This document shows positions 30,682 to 43,417 of a stretch of DNA of 47,500 bases, in pieces. The stretch spans positions 1-47,500 of the forward strand of contig JAQGDQ010001056.1 of NCBI GenBank assembly GCA_030141605.1, in the 5' to 3' direction. The position numbers and the translations under genes were made by a program. The notes beneath the pieces are model-generated. The model saw only the letters and a program-made list of their open reading frames with translations, was not told the DNA's origin and did no database searches. The DNA comes from Tubiluchus corallicola. Lineage: Eukaryota > Priapulida > Priapulimorpha > Priapulimorphida > Tubiluchidae. The number at the start of each line of letters is the position of its first letter. The first letter of the stretch is position 1.

Positions 30682-31560
30682 GTGCCTAAAGATTCGATAC
30701 TGTTTCAGTTAATATACGTAAATCAGAATCAGGTGGCGCATAGAATTAACCTAAAGACTGCCAATCAAAGCGAATTCAAATCTTTGTTATCAAAGATTTC
30801 TCCTCTTTCTCTTCTTCCTTTTAACTTTGAACGAAATTGGTTCGTATGCAGTATGCTGATGATGTGGCATAGATTGAAAGGAACAAAGAAGAAATAGATG
30901 AAATGAAAAACACAATAGAAGAAAAACCGAAAAGCTTGGAGCTCATAGTAAACAAAAGTAAAACCGAAGAGTTTCACATAACGCGCCATGGTGATGAATC
31001 TGGAAAAAATGCAAGTATCTCGGTAGTTTGATGGCAACAGAAGACGAAATATCAAGACGGAAGATAGTGGCATTATCAGCATATTCAAAACTCACAAAAG
31101 TTTTATAGAATAGGAAAATTTCTTTGGAAACAAAAATTAGAATATTCTCAGCCTATACTTCTGTACAACTCCGAACTTTGGACATTAAGAGTAAATCATA
31201 AGGCTAAAACTGTATGTTTCAAAGGCGAAGTTATAGAAACATTTTGGGATCAGATGGCAAAAGAAAATCTCAAATAAAGATCTATATGAAAAAATAAAAG
31301 AAGAACGCTGGACAAGAAAAATAAAAAGACGCCGTTTAAGATGGATTAAGCACCTGATGATAATCCAGTGAAGATAACTCTTCAACAAACCATAAAACCA
31401 GCTAAAAACCTGTTAACAAATGTTAACATATTTAGATTTTGCACTGAAAGATTTAAACACTTCAGCATTGATCCTTAGAGATAAATGGACTTGGGACATT
31501 GCAGTGAGTAGGGAGTCCTGGCATAAATAGGTGAACAGAATAATGTCACTGGACGTATGA
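30682..31560 (+). pseudogene. LINE reverse transcriptase fragment with YADD motif, frameshifted
   Basis: Non-LTR reverse transcriptase with several frameshifts and stops. The order of motifs is right: SILFQLI (about 30699), the catalytic YADD with QYADDVA (about 30852), SLELIVNKSKTEEF (about 30937), then in another frame CKYLGSLMATEDEISRRK (about 31009), then KISLETKIRIFSAYT (about 31120) and a degraded C-terminal block. The 3' end runs directly into the (ATG)n microsatellite at 31569. The 5' boundary coincides with a long pyrimidine tract and an AG acceptor-like site at 30681-30682. The fragment near 3150-3590 appears related, judged by the C-terminal block. Not functional. Confidence 0.85.
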
Positions 31561-31568
31561 TTTATTGA

Positions 31569-32329
<761 letters not shown>

Positions 32330-32403
32330 TATAAACTCGCCAAAAATCACGTTTTCACTTTATTTTCTGCTTTGCACTGACAGTGTCCTATTGCGAGGTG
32401 AGT
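32330..32403 (+). promoter_or_regulatory. Candidate TATA promoter with short first exon and donor
   Basis: TATAAAC at 32330-32336 is followed 27 bp later by an initiator-like TCACTT (32355-32360) and, after about 40 bp, by a consensus donor GCGAG/GTGAGT (exon end 32397). Alternatively CTGCTTTGCACTGACAG (acceptor, AG at 32382-32383) and GTGAGT would frame a 14-nt microexon. Both readings are inference from motifs. Confidence 0.25.
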
Positions 32404-32728
32404 TTTGCATTTAGATTAGATGACACGGTACAGTGACAAGTTGTGCAATCAAAGACCAACTCAATCATCTAAGTACATGTAATGTAAAGGAAAACGGAAA
32501 CTGCATCTGATTCTTCCTTTAAAATCATAGGCGTACATGGCGGGGGTCGGAGGGGCGGCGATTGCCCTCCCAGAGCAAATGAATTTTACATTTTCAGGGC
32601 AAATAAATTTCCGAATTTAATTTTGAATATTAAAAATCGCTGAAAATGCACGAGAATAAAATTTGTCGGCTCACGGGCTTTAAAGAATGCAATACTAAAC
32701 TCACAATTTCATTTTTCTAAAATCATAA
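32404..32728. other. No gene recognised; short GC-rich patch
   Basis: A GC-rich patch at about 32535-32572 (GGCGGGGGTCGGAGGGGCGG) stands out but carries no ORF. Confidence 0.35.
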
Positions 32729-34150
32729 TCCTGACTGGGCCCATGTTCACACTGTGTTCTAAGTAAGCGCATGTTCACACTGTGTCCTAAGTAAGCCCAT
32801 GTTCACACTGTGTAATGACTAGGCCCATGTTCATACTGAGTCCTGACTGAGCCCATGTTCACATTGCATCTGTTCACATTGAGTCCTGACTAAGCCCATG
32901 TTCACACTGAGTCCTGACTAAACCCATGTTCACACTGAGTCCTGACTGGACCTATGTTCACACTGAGCCCATGTTCACACTGAGTCTTGACTGAGCCGAT
33001 GTTCACTCTGAGTCCTGACTGAGCCTATGTTCACCCTGAGTCCTGACTAAGCCTATGTTCACACTGAGTCCTGACTGAGCCTATGTTCATACTGAGTCCT
33101 GACTGAGCCTATGTTCACACTGAGTCCTGACTGAGCCTATGTTCATACTGAGTCCTGACTGTGCGTATGTTCATACTGAGTCCTGACTGAGCCCAAATTC
33201 ACACTGAGTCCTGACTGAGCCTATGTTCACACTGAGTCCTGACTGAGCCTATGTTCATACTGAGTCCTGACTGTGCCTATGTTCATACTGAGTCCTGACT
33301 GAGCCCAAATTCACACTGAGTCCTGACTGAGCCTATGTTCACACTGAGTCCTGACTGAGCCTATGTTCACACTGAGTCCTGACTGAGCCGATGTTCACAC
33401 TGAGTCCTGACTGAGCCTATGTTCACACTGAGTCCTGACTGAGCCCATGTTCACACCGAGTCTTGACTGAGCCCAAGTTCACACTGAGTCCTGACTGGAC
33501 CTATGTTCACACTGAGTCCTGACTAAGCCCATGTTCAAACTGAGTCCTGACTAAGCCCATGTTCACAGTGAGTCCTGCCTGAGCCTATGTTCACACTGAG
33601 TCCTGACTGAGCCCAAGTTCACACTGAGTCTTGACTGAGCCCAAGTTCACACTGAATCCTGACTGAGCCCAAGTTCACACTGAGTCCTGACTGAGCCCAA
33701 GTTCACACTGAATCCTGACTGGACCTATGTTCACACTGAGTCCTGACTGAGCCCAAGTTTACACTGAGTCCTGACTAAGCCCATGTTCACAGTGAGTCCT
33801 GCCTGAGCCTATGTTCACACTGAATCCTGACTGAGCCCAAGTTCACACTGAATCCTGACTGAGCCCATGTTCACACTGAATCCTGACTGAGCCTATGTTC
33901 ACACTGAATCCTGACTGAGCCCAAGTTCACACTGAATCCTGACTGAGCCCAAGTTCACACTGAATCCTGACTGAGCCCAAGTTCACACTGAATCCTGACT
34001 GAGCCTATGTTCACACTGAATCCTGACTGAGCCCAAGTTCACACTGAATCGTGACTGAGCCCAAGTTCACACTGAATCGTGACTGAGCCCAAGTTCACAC
34101 TGAGTCCTGACTGAGCCTATGTTCACACTGAATCCTGACTGAGCCTATGT
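32729..34150. repeat. 28-bp tandem array, about 50 units, with higher-order structure
   Basis: The unit consensus is GCCYATGTTCACACTGAGTC followed by CTGACTGA. The first units (32729-32830) are diverged (CTGTGTCCTAAGTAAGC). A 112-bp block of four units at 33134-33245 is repeated at 33246-33357. GAGTCC dominates early and GAATCC dominates from about 33830 onward. No ORF worth noting. Confidence 0.95.
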
Positions 34151-35919
34151 TTGATTCTGTGCAAGGTAACCTCTGTGTAAATTATTATTACGCAAAGCTT
34201 TTAGACAGGATAAACCTGATTGGGCAAAGTGCTCATTTACAAAAATGTCTTGTGTTAAAAGGCAGCTCACAACAATAATCATAAATAAGATTTAAACTTA
34301 TGGAACAAAATTATTAGACGAGGTTGCAGAACTTCCTAGCTTGAATACTATAGATTGATGAATTTACAGTTAACACATACACAGGCAGCTTAAATCCTTA
34401 AATTGCATTATTTAGCTACTCTTCAAGGTTTAAAAGAAAAATTAATCTTGAACGTATTTTTGACTTGACTTTTAAAAGCTTTCGTATTTGAATAATGACG
34501 TATATGAACAGGTAGTTGATTCTAAATTACTGTCCACGTGTAGCGGAAGCATGGCCGGCTAATGTTAGTTCTAAGTAACAACGACTTGCAATCGCCTCAT
34601 TGTTTTGATCTCGTGTTATAGTCACGATCTATGGGAAAAATATCAACATATCATTGAGTACGATGTTCATTGAAAATAATTTTATGCATTCATATAGAAA
34701 AGTGACTTTTACGTCTAATAGTTAAAGACGGCCAAATTAAGGTCCTTAACATATTGGACTGCCGTCCGTTCATAACGGAGGCAGGACGGATGACACCGCG
34801 GCCTAAATTATGCTGCATGTTTTTAATTAAGCTAATCAAACGCTCCAGCTAAAAAAAATTCGAATCATGGAGTTGAATTGACTATTTATTATCAAGTACA
34901 ACTACACTTTCAGTTTAACCCAAATGTCGACTTTAGAAGAAAGAACTCAACCGGCCGGTTTGTGGCAAAGCCTGTGAACAGAGCTGGAGGACTAAATGAC
35001 TTCGACCACTGACAAGGATCTACCTTCCCATTTTATAAGCTCAAGTGTGCACGTGACAGGTAGCCTTTACTAACACAAGGTCAGAATACGAGTCTGTACT
35101 AGATAAAGCCACGTTCACATGCGCACCTGAGAGGTACACTGCATTCCTTGCCAGCATTAAATTTGCATTTCTTTATTAATAATTTAATTTTAACATGAGC
35201 CTACTCTAGCGCTGAGTACAATAGCAACAACAACAACGTCACGTACTTCAAGGTTAAGCAGAATTCTAATAGCTACGTTCTGACATATTTGCAATCTTCC
35301 CAAATGCTAGATTAAATCGAGGCTGAGTACATTAGAATGTCTAGCTAACTGTGCCATCTTATAAATGAAATCAATTTCTAGTGCTCTGAGGACGGACGAT
35401 CACTGCTTTACTCTTACGGTCAATGGAAACACGCATTTACAAAAATCATTAGCAATCCTAGTTCGTTGTCACTTCAACTAGCAAAATAACGAACCGATCT
35501 TGTTAGAGGAAATTGGTTGAAATTGTCGAAACCTTTCTAAAGGGTAATATAATACGCGTAACAATTGCAAAGAGACATCTAGCTTTTATTGCTATGGTTT
35601 TATCTCCAAATGCAGGTTTACACCATTACGTTCTGCACACTATTGTATATTGTACATTTTCTATGGCATGTTAACTCAATGAAATAGTCATAAATTCTCT
35701 CGCCAAGCAACCTTACAAAAGCAAATCATTCACCCAGAGACGACAATTTATCAAAACTGTTTTTAACTAACAACGGGTTCGTTTCGCAAAACTCAAGAAA
35801 GACTGATTCGTTAAAGGAAAAGTCAATCTTTCTGGGAAGTTATGCTTAGTTCAATGTTCGTGAAAGACATTAGGATTTAGTAATAATAAGCGGTAATAAG
35901 TGTAATTGGTAAAGCGACT
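34151..35919. other. No gene recognised
   Basis: About 1.8 kb without exon or named repeat. A small nested hairpin (TCCGTTCATAACGGA inside CCGTCC..GGACGG) lies near 34767-34790. Confidence 0.4.
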
Positions 35920-36205
35920 TTAAAGCCGCGATCATTTCATTCCCACTTTGAATGCCCATTCTTACACCAATGGCGCGTTAGCACAAACATTAGGCAAGCT
36001 GCAGAGGTTTGAATTAATTTAAGCAGTGCCCGCTTACCAAAAGCACAGTTACCGTCTTGTGAAAAATCACGAAGTATATCAAAAAATTTCAAGTAAATGG
36101 CGACTATTGCTGGGATTGAAAATTTCTTGGCAATTTTTTTGCAAATTCTTTGTTGATGACAGGAAATTAAACCTAAGATTCTGAATGACTTATCTTTTCC
36201 TTTAA
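35920..36205. mobile_element. Short TTAA-bounded element with a 96-codon ORF
   Basis: TTAA at 35920-35923 and 36202-36205. The inner ends AAGCCGCGATCATTTC and, inverted, AGGAAAAGATAAGTCATTC resemble family A tips only loosely. Most of it is covered by a minus-strand ORF (35937-36227, Met-Leu-Gln-Arg start, Lys/Ile/Phe-rich, no known motif) that starts just outside the right TTAA. It may be a second TTAA MITE family, or two chance TTAA sites. Confidence 0.4.
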
Positions 36206-36479
36206 GATTAATTGCCCTTTGTAACAAGTCTAGTTATCTCACATAGATGCAGTTTGTTAATCAAAGTTACGGAGCAGGTTGTGGCCTAACAAGGAGTTGC
36301 ATGGAAGCAGTTTTATTATCTCACAAACGACCTTGTTCTTTTAATGGCTTTGACAATTAACTGTACTCAAAGACAATTCAATTGCTTGAATAGGGTTTGA
36401 TATTTTTTCTTGACTCACTATATAGACGTTTTGGCTTTCAGTTTATTACTTAAGCAGGGAAATTTTGAGAAATTTCTGT
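36206..36479. other. No feature recognised
   Basis: Spacer before the LINE fragment. Confidence 0.4.
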
Positions 36480-37130
36480 ACTAAATTGGGCAGGCTCCTA
36501 ATAGCACATGTAACTGCTTATTAAGCCCTCAGTCTGTATATCATTTATTATTTGAATGTACATTAGTAAACCAAGCCAAAAGAAATGATTTATTAGCACT
36601 CTACCTGCGTTAGATTCAGACTATGTTTTCTCTAGCCCGGATAATAATGCTACAAATGCTTCTGCAAATCTTATCTCGGAAGAATTCCCATCGTCTTTCG
36701 CCCGTATATAAACAGTCTGTTGGTGATGAAATTGTACTACTCTCGTCGTGTTTTCTATATGATGTTTTGCTTTTATTTATGATTATGTGTAACTTACTTT
36801 AGAATTGGTAATTATGTTTATTATAATTGTACTCGCTGTTTTTCATTGTGTATAATGTGTGTAAATTTTTGTTACTAAGTATTAAAATATGTTCGTTATC
36901 GTTTATTATGTATGTAGGTACTGTTGAATTATAATTTGTAACTATGTCTATTGTATATGATCATTGTCGTTCAATGTGTCTCATGCGTTAGATTCTAAAT
37001 TATATATACATGTGAATAGGTTTAATATGTTGTAAATGCTTTTAGAAATTTTAAACGTATCCCTAAAAATAGAGGGAATGTATTCTGTACATAGTTTTTA
37101 AAAATAAGGAATTATAATAATAATAATATA
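36480..37130 (+). pseudogene. LINE C-terminal fragment and 3' UTR
   Basis: The translation near 36507-36590 gives NCLLSPQSVYHLLFECTLVN, the His-x-Leu-Phe-x-Cys end segment of Jockey/I/CR1-type ORF2 proteins, preserved here with both His and Cys. A further partly open stretch to about 36790 is broken by stops. The 3' UTR is AT-rich, with ATTAAA-like signals, and ends in AATAATAATAATA near 37110-37125. It resembles the LINE at 16733-17345 in organisation and UTR style but not in close sequence, so a related, older family is likely. 5'-truncated and non-functional. Confidence 0.7.
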
Positions 37131-37439
37131 GACGTAGACACTGGAATATCACTGCAGTTCGTGAATGCTTGATGCTCTGTATGCCGAGCTGTAGCAATGA
37201 TTCCCCCCACTCTGGGTAGATTTTACAAAATTATATCAAACAGTGTTATGCTTGTCTGTGTGTTATGAATGTCATGCCATGCACTCTAAATATTGAATCC
37301 TAATATTAAATATTAAATTTACTCTTAATTATACTATAAACTCTACCAATAATTATACAAATTAATAGTTACAGCAACAGTAATTCATCATTCATCATTT
37401 AATCATCCGTTCCCGATACCACTTTAAACAATAGAACGG

Positions 37440-37664
37440 AAAATTTAAAGCAAATTACAGTAAACAATAAATTTGGAAATAATTCTATGTCAAAACAAGC
37501 CATACGTTTATGGAACTCACTACCCAGTGAAAAAAAAACAAATAAAATCTTTCCGCCGGTTTAAAAATAAATTAAAAGAATATCAATATGGCAGGTTTCA
37601 ACTTCCAAATTATGCATCTGATACTAATTACACAGACTCAGCTTTCATCTACCCCCGCCCCTGA
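37440..37664 (+). pseudogene. LINE ORF2 extreme C-terminus, frameshifted
   Basis: One frame reads NSMSKQAIRLWNSLPSEKK (about 37482-37538). After a frameshift in a run of nine A (near 37528-37536), another frame reads IKSFRRFKNKLKEY (about 37545-37590). R-L-W-N-S-L-P followed by K-S-F-x-x-F-K-x-K-L-K is the typical final segment of CR1- and related LINE ORF2 proteins, so this is a decayed end. An AT-rich 3' UTR follows; its end is not certain. Confidence 0.75.
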
Positions 37665-39755
37665 TCTAGATAAAATGATTAAAATTATAAAATGTTATAT
37701 CTATTATAACGAATATAAAATTTATGTAATGTAATGCGTGTTATGTTAATTGTGTCGTGTTAAATGTATATGCAGTGCAAATGGCATGTAAAATTTAATG
37801 TTCTTTTGTAATATTCTTTTGAAAATATGTTTTAATAACGTGTTTGTATATGTGTGTATATATTGTTACGAAGGCGAAATGCCCTTTATTTTCGACCCTC
37901 CCCCTCTACATTGTGATGGTTTCATCCATTACGAAGCCATTGCATATCAGCGTTGCATAGCAGCTATAAGTAGCTGGTATGGAATGGCCTCGTCGGTTCA
38001 GTGGGCTGACGGGCAGGTGCGTCTTCCATCTCAGCACCTGTTCCGCAATGACAGCTGCCTGGCGTGTTACTTAATTCAGTAATTTTACTGTTGTTTTACG
38101 TTTTCTTCTCAACTATGCGACAATCGGCGTATCAGCACCATCCGTTCATCGTTACAATATTGTAAATAATTATATCCTAGTTTTGCACTTTAATTTTTTT
38201 AGTCTGCCCTGGACGCATTTGTCTTGAACGGTGTCGTTATTTTGACACCAAGCTGAGGCTTACTCAATTTTATTATAATGAGTGAACCATTTTAATGGCA
38301 ACAAATAAAGAATTAATATATAGTATATATATATATTAAATTGACTAATTAATCTTAGTTTTACTTCTAAAAATCTACTGGCACTATGACTTTTTATAAT
38401 GTTATTAATCACAGATTTTTTCCATTCATAGTTATTAATCAGATGTTTCAGGCGGAAAGTTTTACCATATCAGCTTCTGTTATAGTGAACGTGACGTCTA
38501 AATTTGTTTAACTTTAGCACGTTTCTCTTTCCACATTGGTGTGGTGAAAATAAAGTTACATTCGCTTCAGAGTGAGTAGAAATTTGCTGTTTTTAGAAAA
38601 TTGTGAACTAAATAAAATTCGTTCAACGCTGCAAAAGGTTTTCGTCGTTTTTCGTTATTATTTCACGCCACAAAGAGGTTTTAGATCTTTCGGGATTTCG
38701 CGAAATTTTATGAACCCAGAGTAAACAGCGATTATTTTGCAACAAATTATTCCTTTGGGCGACACGTCTTAACAATTGTGACGTCACAAAACACTACTTT
38801 GGTGAATTGGGATTTCAGGATTATAAAAATACAACAATTTTGAAAATTTTGAAAATAGATTAAAGAAATTTTATTTAGCGCAGTACGAGAATCGAACAGT
38901 ACCTGCGCATGCTGTTAAAATAAACAATTTTATCGATAACAGCGCCAATTAATTTGTCGCTTTTTGTTTAAGTTTTAACCATTTTAACAGCATTGTAACC
39001 ATTTTTAACTGCATTTTCACTACTTTACAAGCATGTCAGTAGTTTTTATAACTAATTGCTTAGTTTTTGTTGTGTTTTGTTTCTCTCGGAAGGCTCGTAG
39101 AGCAAACCAGAAAACACGTCGTCAAATTAGACTAGTTTATTATGCGAGAATTCTACAACCCAAAAGTATGAGGGAACGCGAAATGTTTACAGTAAATGTG
39201 ATAATATGGAAACGTGAAAGCGAGAAAGCGTATCTGAGAATACAAGAGAATGTGAGAGAATAAACTTCAGCGGCCAGCTCCGCCTTATATATCAGTGCAA
39301 AGGAACAATCTAGAAACAGAAAGTTCTCGAAACTTCTACAAGGTAAGAAGATTGTTCTACTATGCCATAGAACATTCTACAATTTTCTATTTACTTCTAG
39401 TGTGGATCTCCACAACAGTTTTTATGACACTATTTCTGATTGTCTTAGACTGATTTGTCCTTTCTGTTGGATATTCGATGAATTTTAAATTGTATTTTAC
39501 GATTTGTATGCTTAATTTAGTCATCTTGCCATCTAATTAGTCTTGAATGTCCTATTTATTTTGAGTCTTTATTGATTTTCTATTTTGTTACCGTTATACT
39601 TACTTCATCCTTTAATTGCCTTCGTTTTAGGGTGTAGGCTTTTATTTTTTAGTACACGATTTTTTTGTAAACAAATTGTTTTATATTAGCTTAAGTGATT
39701 TTTCTGCATAAAAATTTCAAAGTAAAATAAAAATGAGAAATGGTTTCCTTATTAA
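37665..39755. other. LINE 3' UTR then unrecognised sequence
   Basis: 37665-37800 looks like the 3' UTR of the preceding LINE. The ORF at 37798-38082 includes a GC-richer part (37883-38080) of unknown origin. AATAAAG occurs near 38305. A TGACGTCA palindrome lies near 38780. No exon could be supported in 38100-39755. Confidence 0.35.
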
Positions 39756-40530
39756 CTACACATTCTTTTCTTCAAAGACTCGTTCCGTCTGTGTTGTAGG
39801 CATTGAGGCATTGACATTTATTAGAGTATTCCACCCACTCTTATCCGCAGCTAACAGCGTAAGTTCTTCTGCTTCTAAAGATAGATTTGGTTGAAGTTGT
39901 TGAACATCTTTATTAATCTTACCTATATAAGTTGTTGTAGGTTTGCCAGGTGGTTTTTTTTGCAAGGTTTTAAGGCTTCCTTTAAAGCTGTTTTACTGGT
40001 ACTTCACTTGGTAATCTTAGAAGATGTCCTAGCCATTTTAATCTTCGGATCTTGACTTTTGAACTCCAATAAACTTCTTTCGTTTTGGTGTATAAATCTT
40101 CATTTTTGATTACGTATAGCCATCTTATCCTTAAAATTTTTCTTAGAAGACTTCTATGAAATGTGTTAATCTGTTTTTCTTAAGTAAGCGTTAAACCCTA
40201 AGTTTCACTGCTGTACATAAATATGCTGGCAACGTAAACATTAAATAATCGAAGTCTCACGTTATGACTTGCTAGTTAATACATTCTTATGCTGAAGAAA
40301 AGCATGCATTGCTTGTTGCTTTCTACTTTTAATATCATCTTCGGTGCTTAGGTTTCCACGTTGTTTTAGGTTTCCCAGGTGGTTTTTCGTAAGATTTTAA
40401 GGCTTCGTTTAAAGCGACTCTTACTGGTGTTTCATTTTGTAATCTTAGAAGATGTCCTAGCCACGTTAATATTCCGAGCTTGACTTTTGAAGGCCAAGGG
40501 ATTTCTTTCGTTCTAGTGTATAAATCAACG
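39756..40530 (-). pseudogene. Two tandem LINE reverse transcriptase C-terminal fragments
   Basis: Minus-strand reading from 40530 gives PSKVKLGILTWLGHLLRLQN and KPPGKPKTTW (about 40345-40520). A second element follows: INTFHRSLLRKILRIRW, KVKIRRLKWLGHLLRLPSEV and KKPPGKPTTTYIGKINKDV, ending in a 69-codon open tail that stops at 39756. Both carry the L-x-W-L-G-H-L-L-R-L block and the KPPGKP turn, so the same C-terminal segment is present twice in direct order: a tandem or nested insertion. In-frame stops (after the KSYEK-equivalent and near NLAKK) show decay. The related LINE end at 3150-3590 has T-G-H-V-I-R in place of L-G-H-L-L-R, so it is a different subfamily. Confidence 0.8.
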
Positions 40531-40865
40531 AATGTTGTTACACGAAATTCAACATAAGAAATAAACAGAAACGAGCTCTTTTAAACCATTACAATTACGT
40601 AACGTATGTGAAGAGATAACAATGAACAAACTACTGAAGCTTTACGGTGTAGATTTGCTGTCCGTAAAGTAAAAATCACCCATCAATAAACCACTCAGTA
40701 GAAGAATGAGTTCTAATCCCTCTGAGAAATTGACTCTCACTATTTTTGAGCCGTTTTGAGCTGCTCCACTTTAATTCCCAACTAGTGAAACCTTAATTAT
40801 TAAAGAGTCAGCTTTTAAATCTTTCATTGTCTATCCGAAAATTCGTAGTCTGGCAGTATAGCATC
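40531..40865. other. No feature recognised
   Basis: Spacer between the LINE fragments and the hAT MITE. Confidence 0.4.
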
Positions 40866-41264
40866 CAGGGGCGTAGCAAGACTTTACGACACCCTAACCA
40901 AAAAGTTTTGTCCCGCCCATCTCTATTGTGAAGTTATGGTTGTTAATGTAATGAGCATATTAAACAATTACTTGTGATGTATTAGAATTTAGAAACACTA
41001 TTAACCTAGTTTCTACGTAGTCGTTATTAATTACATGTATTTGCTTGTTGTGTACTACCTTGCACCTGTTCGTTATGTGGCACTTATATAAAAGCTGCTC
41101 TCAGTAACGGCCTGTGGCGTCTTATAAGATGCGCCCTTTACATGAATATGAAAGTATACACATTTTACGAGGAGAATAAGAATTTTTTTCTAAAATGTGA
41201 CGCCCCTCAAACTTTGGCTCTAGGCAGTAGCTTAGTTAGCCTGTTGGTTAATACGCCTCTACTG
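40866..41264. mobile_element. hAT MITE, family E copy 1
   Basis: Starts CAGGGGCGTAGCAAGAC and ends GGTTAATACGCCTCTACTG, imperfect terminal inverted repeats of the CAGGGGCG type common among hAT elements. The body matches copy 2 at 45834-46260. No clear 8-bp duplication here. The ORF in its right half (41142-41336) crosses the border and is not conserved. Confidence 0.85.
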
Positions 41265-41686
41265 CAGTACAGAATTTATTTCATATCTTTTCTTGTAATT
41301 CAAATACTGCTACACTTAGGCTGTGTTATCTACTAACCGTTGTTATTAATGTGCAGGGTGCGTTTCAATATGCATTAAGCTTCATGACGTATTTTTCTCT
41401 CTGTCAGTGTTCTAGACTCTAGAGAATATCAAGCTTTCAACCAAATGCTTCTTTTAGAGCAATATAAATGGACCAAACCTGATTCATATAGAATCACTTC
41501 AGGACTATCCACGTATTAACATTGATGAAGTAGCTACAGCAACTACAGATGTCTTATAATATGAAATTTTTTCACGCCTCATCCTGTTCCTTCTTCTTTT
41601 TTTAACAAAGATTTTCCCTAACAGAGCGCCTTAATTCTTCCTAGGCTCTGAGCGTCTCACAATTGCTATAAAAATGTAGGATAGAA

Positions 41687-41905
<219 letters not shown>

Positions 41906-43417
41906 TTCATTATTATTTTATGTTACATTTGAACAACATTAAAATTTTTGCACACACAATAAATTTGGCATTCGCTATATCAATAGGAATAAACGGGCTT
42001 TTAGCTTTACTGGCAGGCAGTGAAAGCAATGCGAAAAACACTTATAATTTAATGGAGATCATTCATACCTGTAAATACGAACTTTACCAGACTACTTTGT
42101 TCAGTGAGTTTCCTACTCAAACCAATTCATTGTAAGTCAAAAACTGTCAATTCATGAAAAATATTATCAGAGCCAATATTACTAGGTATTGCTGTATTAT
42201 TCAGGCTTTGTTTTCCTGACTTGCGATTTAAAATAATTATGCAATCAAAGATTGATGATTACTTTGAACTGATTTTAACGAAAATCGAAAATTGGCCTAA
42301 TTCAGTCTTTGTCCTGTAAATTTACTTGATTTTTACGCGGCAAGAAAATTTGAAAATACAGAAAACCTAATGAAAGAAGAACCATGGATTTATGACGCAA
42401 ACGCCATATGAATCCTCACAGCATGCAGTTCAAGTCGAGTTAGCTTTATTACATATTTCAAGGCTCATATTAATCCTGCTTGGATCTCACTGCGGATGAG
42501 TAAAAAATTAGTAGACTTAACTTTCTGTCAGTGAGTTTAGCGCTGTCAACATCAGCTTTGCTTAAAGAAAATATGAACTCAAAAAGAAACGTTTACACAA
42601 GGGTATCGATTAAAAAAGCTCTTCTCCTAGACAAACACAAACCGCTGTAATAAAATTTAAACGCAGTACAGCCCACAGCAGAAAAAAACTCAAGAAATAT
42701 TACTCAAAATTTATGGGAAGGACAACTATACATTGAAGAAGAAGACATAGTTCCATCATAACAGCATTAGCGAAATTAACCGTTTCAGATAAGCGATGTT
42801 AAGACATGAGGCTATGGAAAGTAAAAACATGCTGATTTGTTTACTGTAATGTCGAGAACACGTGGTGTAAACTGCAACCAGCTTCAAACTGCTAAACGAA
42901 CTTGGCTGGTGCTGGTCTAGATGTTGTTCGTTCTGTTAGCTTCATCTTCTAGCTTGGTGAATGTGTGTCTTCCATGAGTGACTAAGAAGATTAAGACTGG
43001 ACGTAGAGGAGTACGTAGGAGGATATCATCTCATCAGCTGAGTGAAGCCGAGAAAAATTAAAACCGTAATGAGCGGAAAAGGATGGTGAAGCAACGTGAA
43101 CGAGTAAAGACCGAAACTTACAAACCAATTATCGTTAATAACAACTGCTGTGCAATTAGCTGATGCAATTAGCTGTTATTCTTGACTTTGCAATTCCAAA
43201 CCTGCCCTGCAGGGATGAAAGATTTTACTAATTAACTTCTTAATCGAATTTAAGCACATCTTCCTAAGGCTATCCAATAATCATTTTGTCAGAGTAGTTA
43301 GCGTCGGGAGGCTGTTTGATATATATTAAAAACAACACGAAAGACAAATGCAAAAGATACATAGTTGTAAAGGTAACAAATTAGCCAAAAATGTAGTAAT
43401 TGTGGTTAAGATTTGTG
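41906..43417. other. No gene recognised
   Basis: Short ORF 41920-42135 has no motif. No named repeat seen. Confidence 0.4.

Noticed and set aside
34767-34790. Nested hairpin as a terminator or structured RNA
   Set aside because: Short, isolated, with no transcript context; arms of this size are expected by chance.
38880-38935. Possible tRNA-like segment (GAGAATCGAACAGTACC)
   Set aside because: The B-box-like piece is imperfect and no cloverleaf or A-box could be formed around it.
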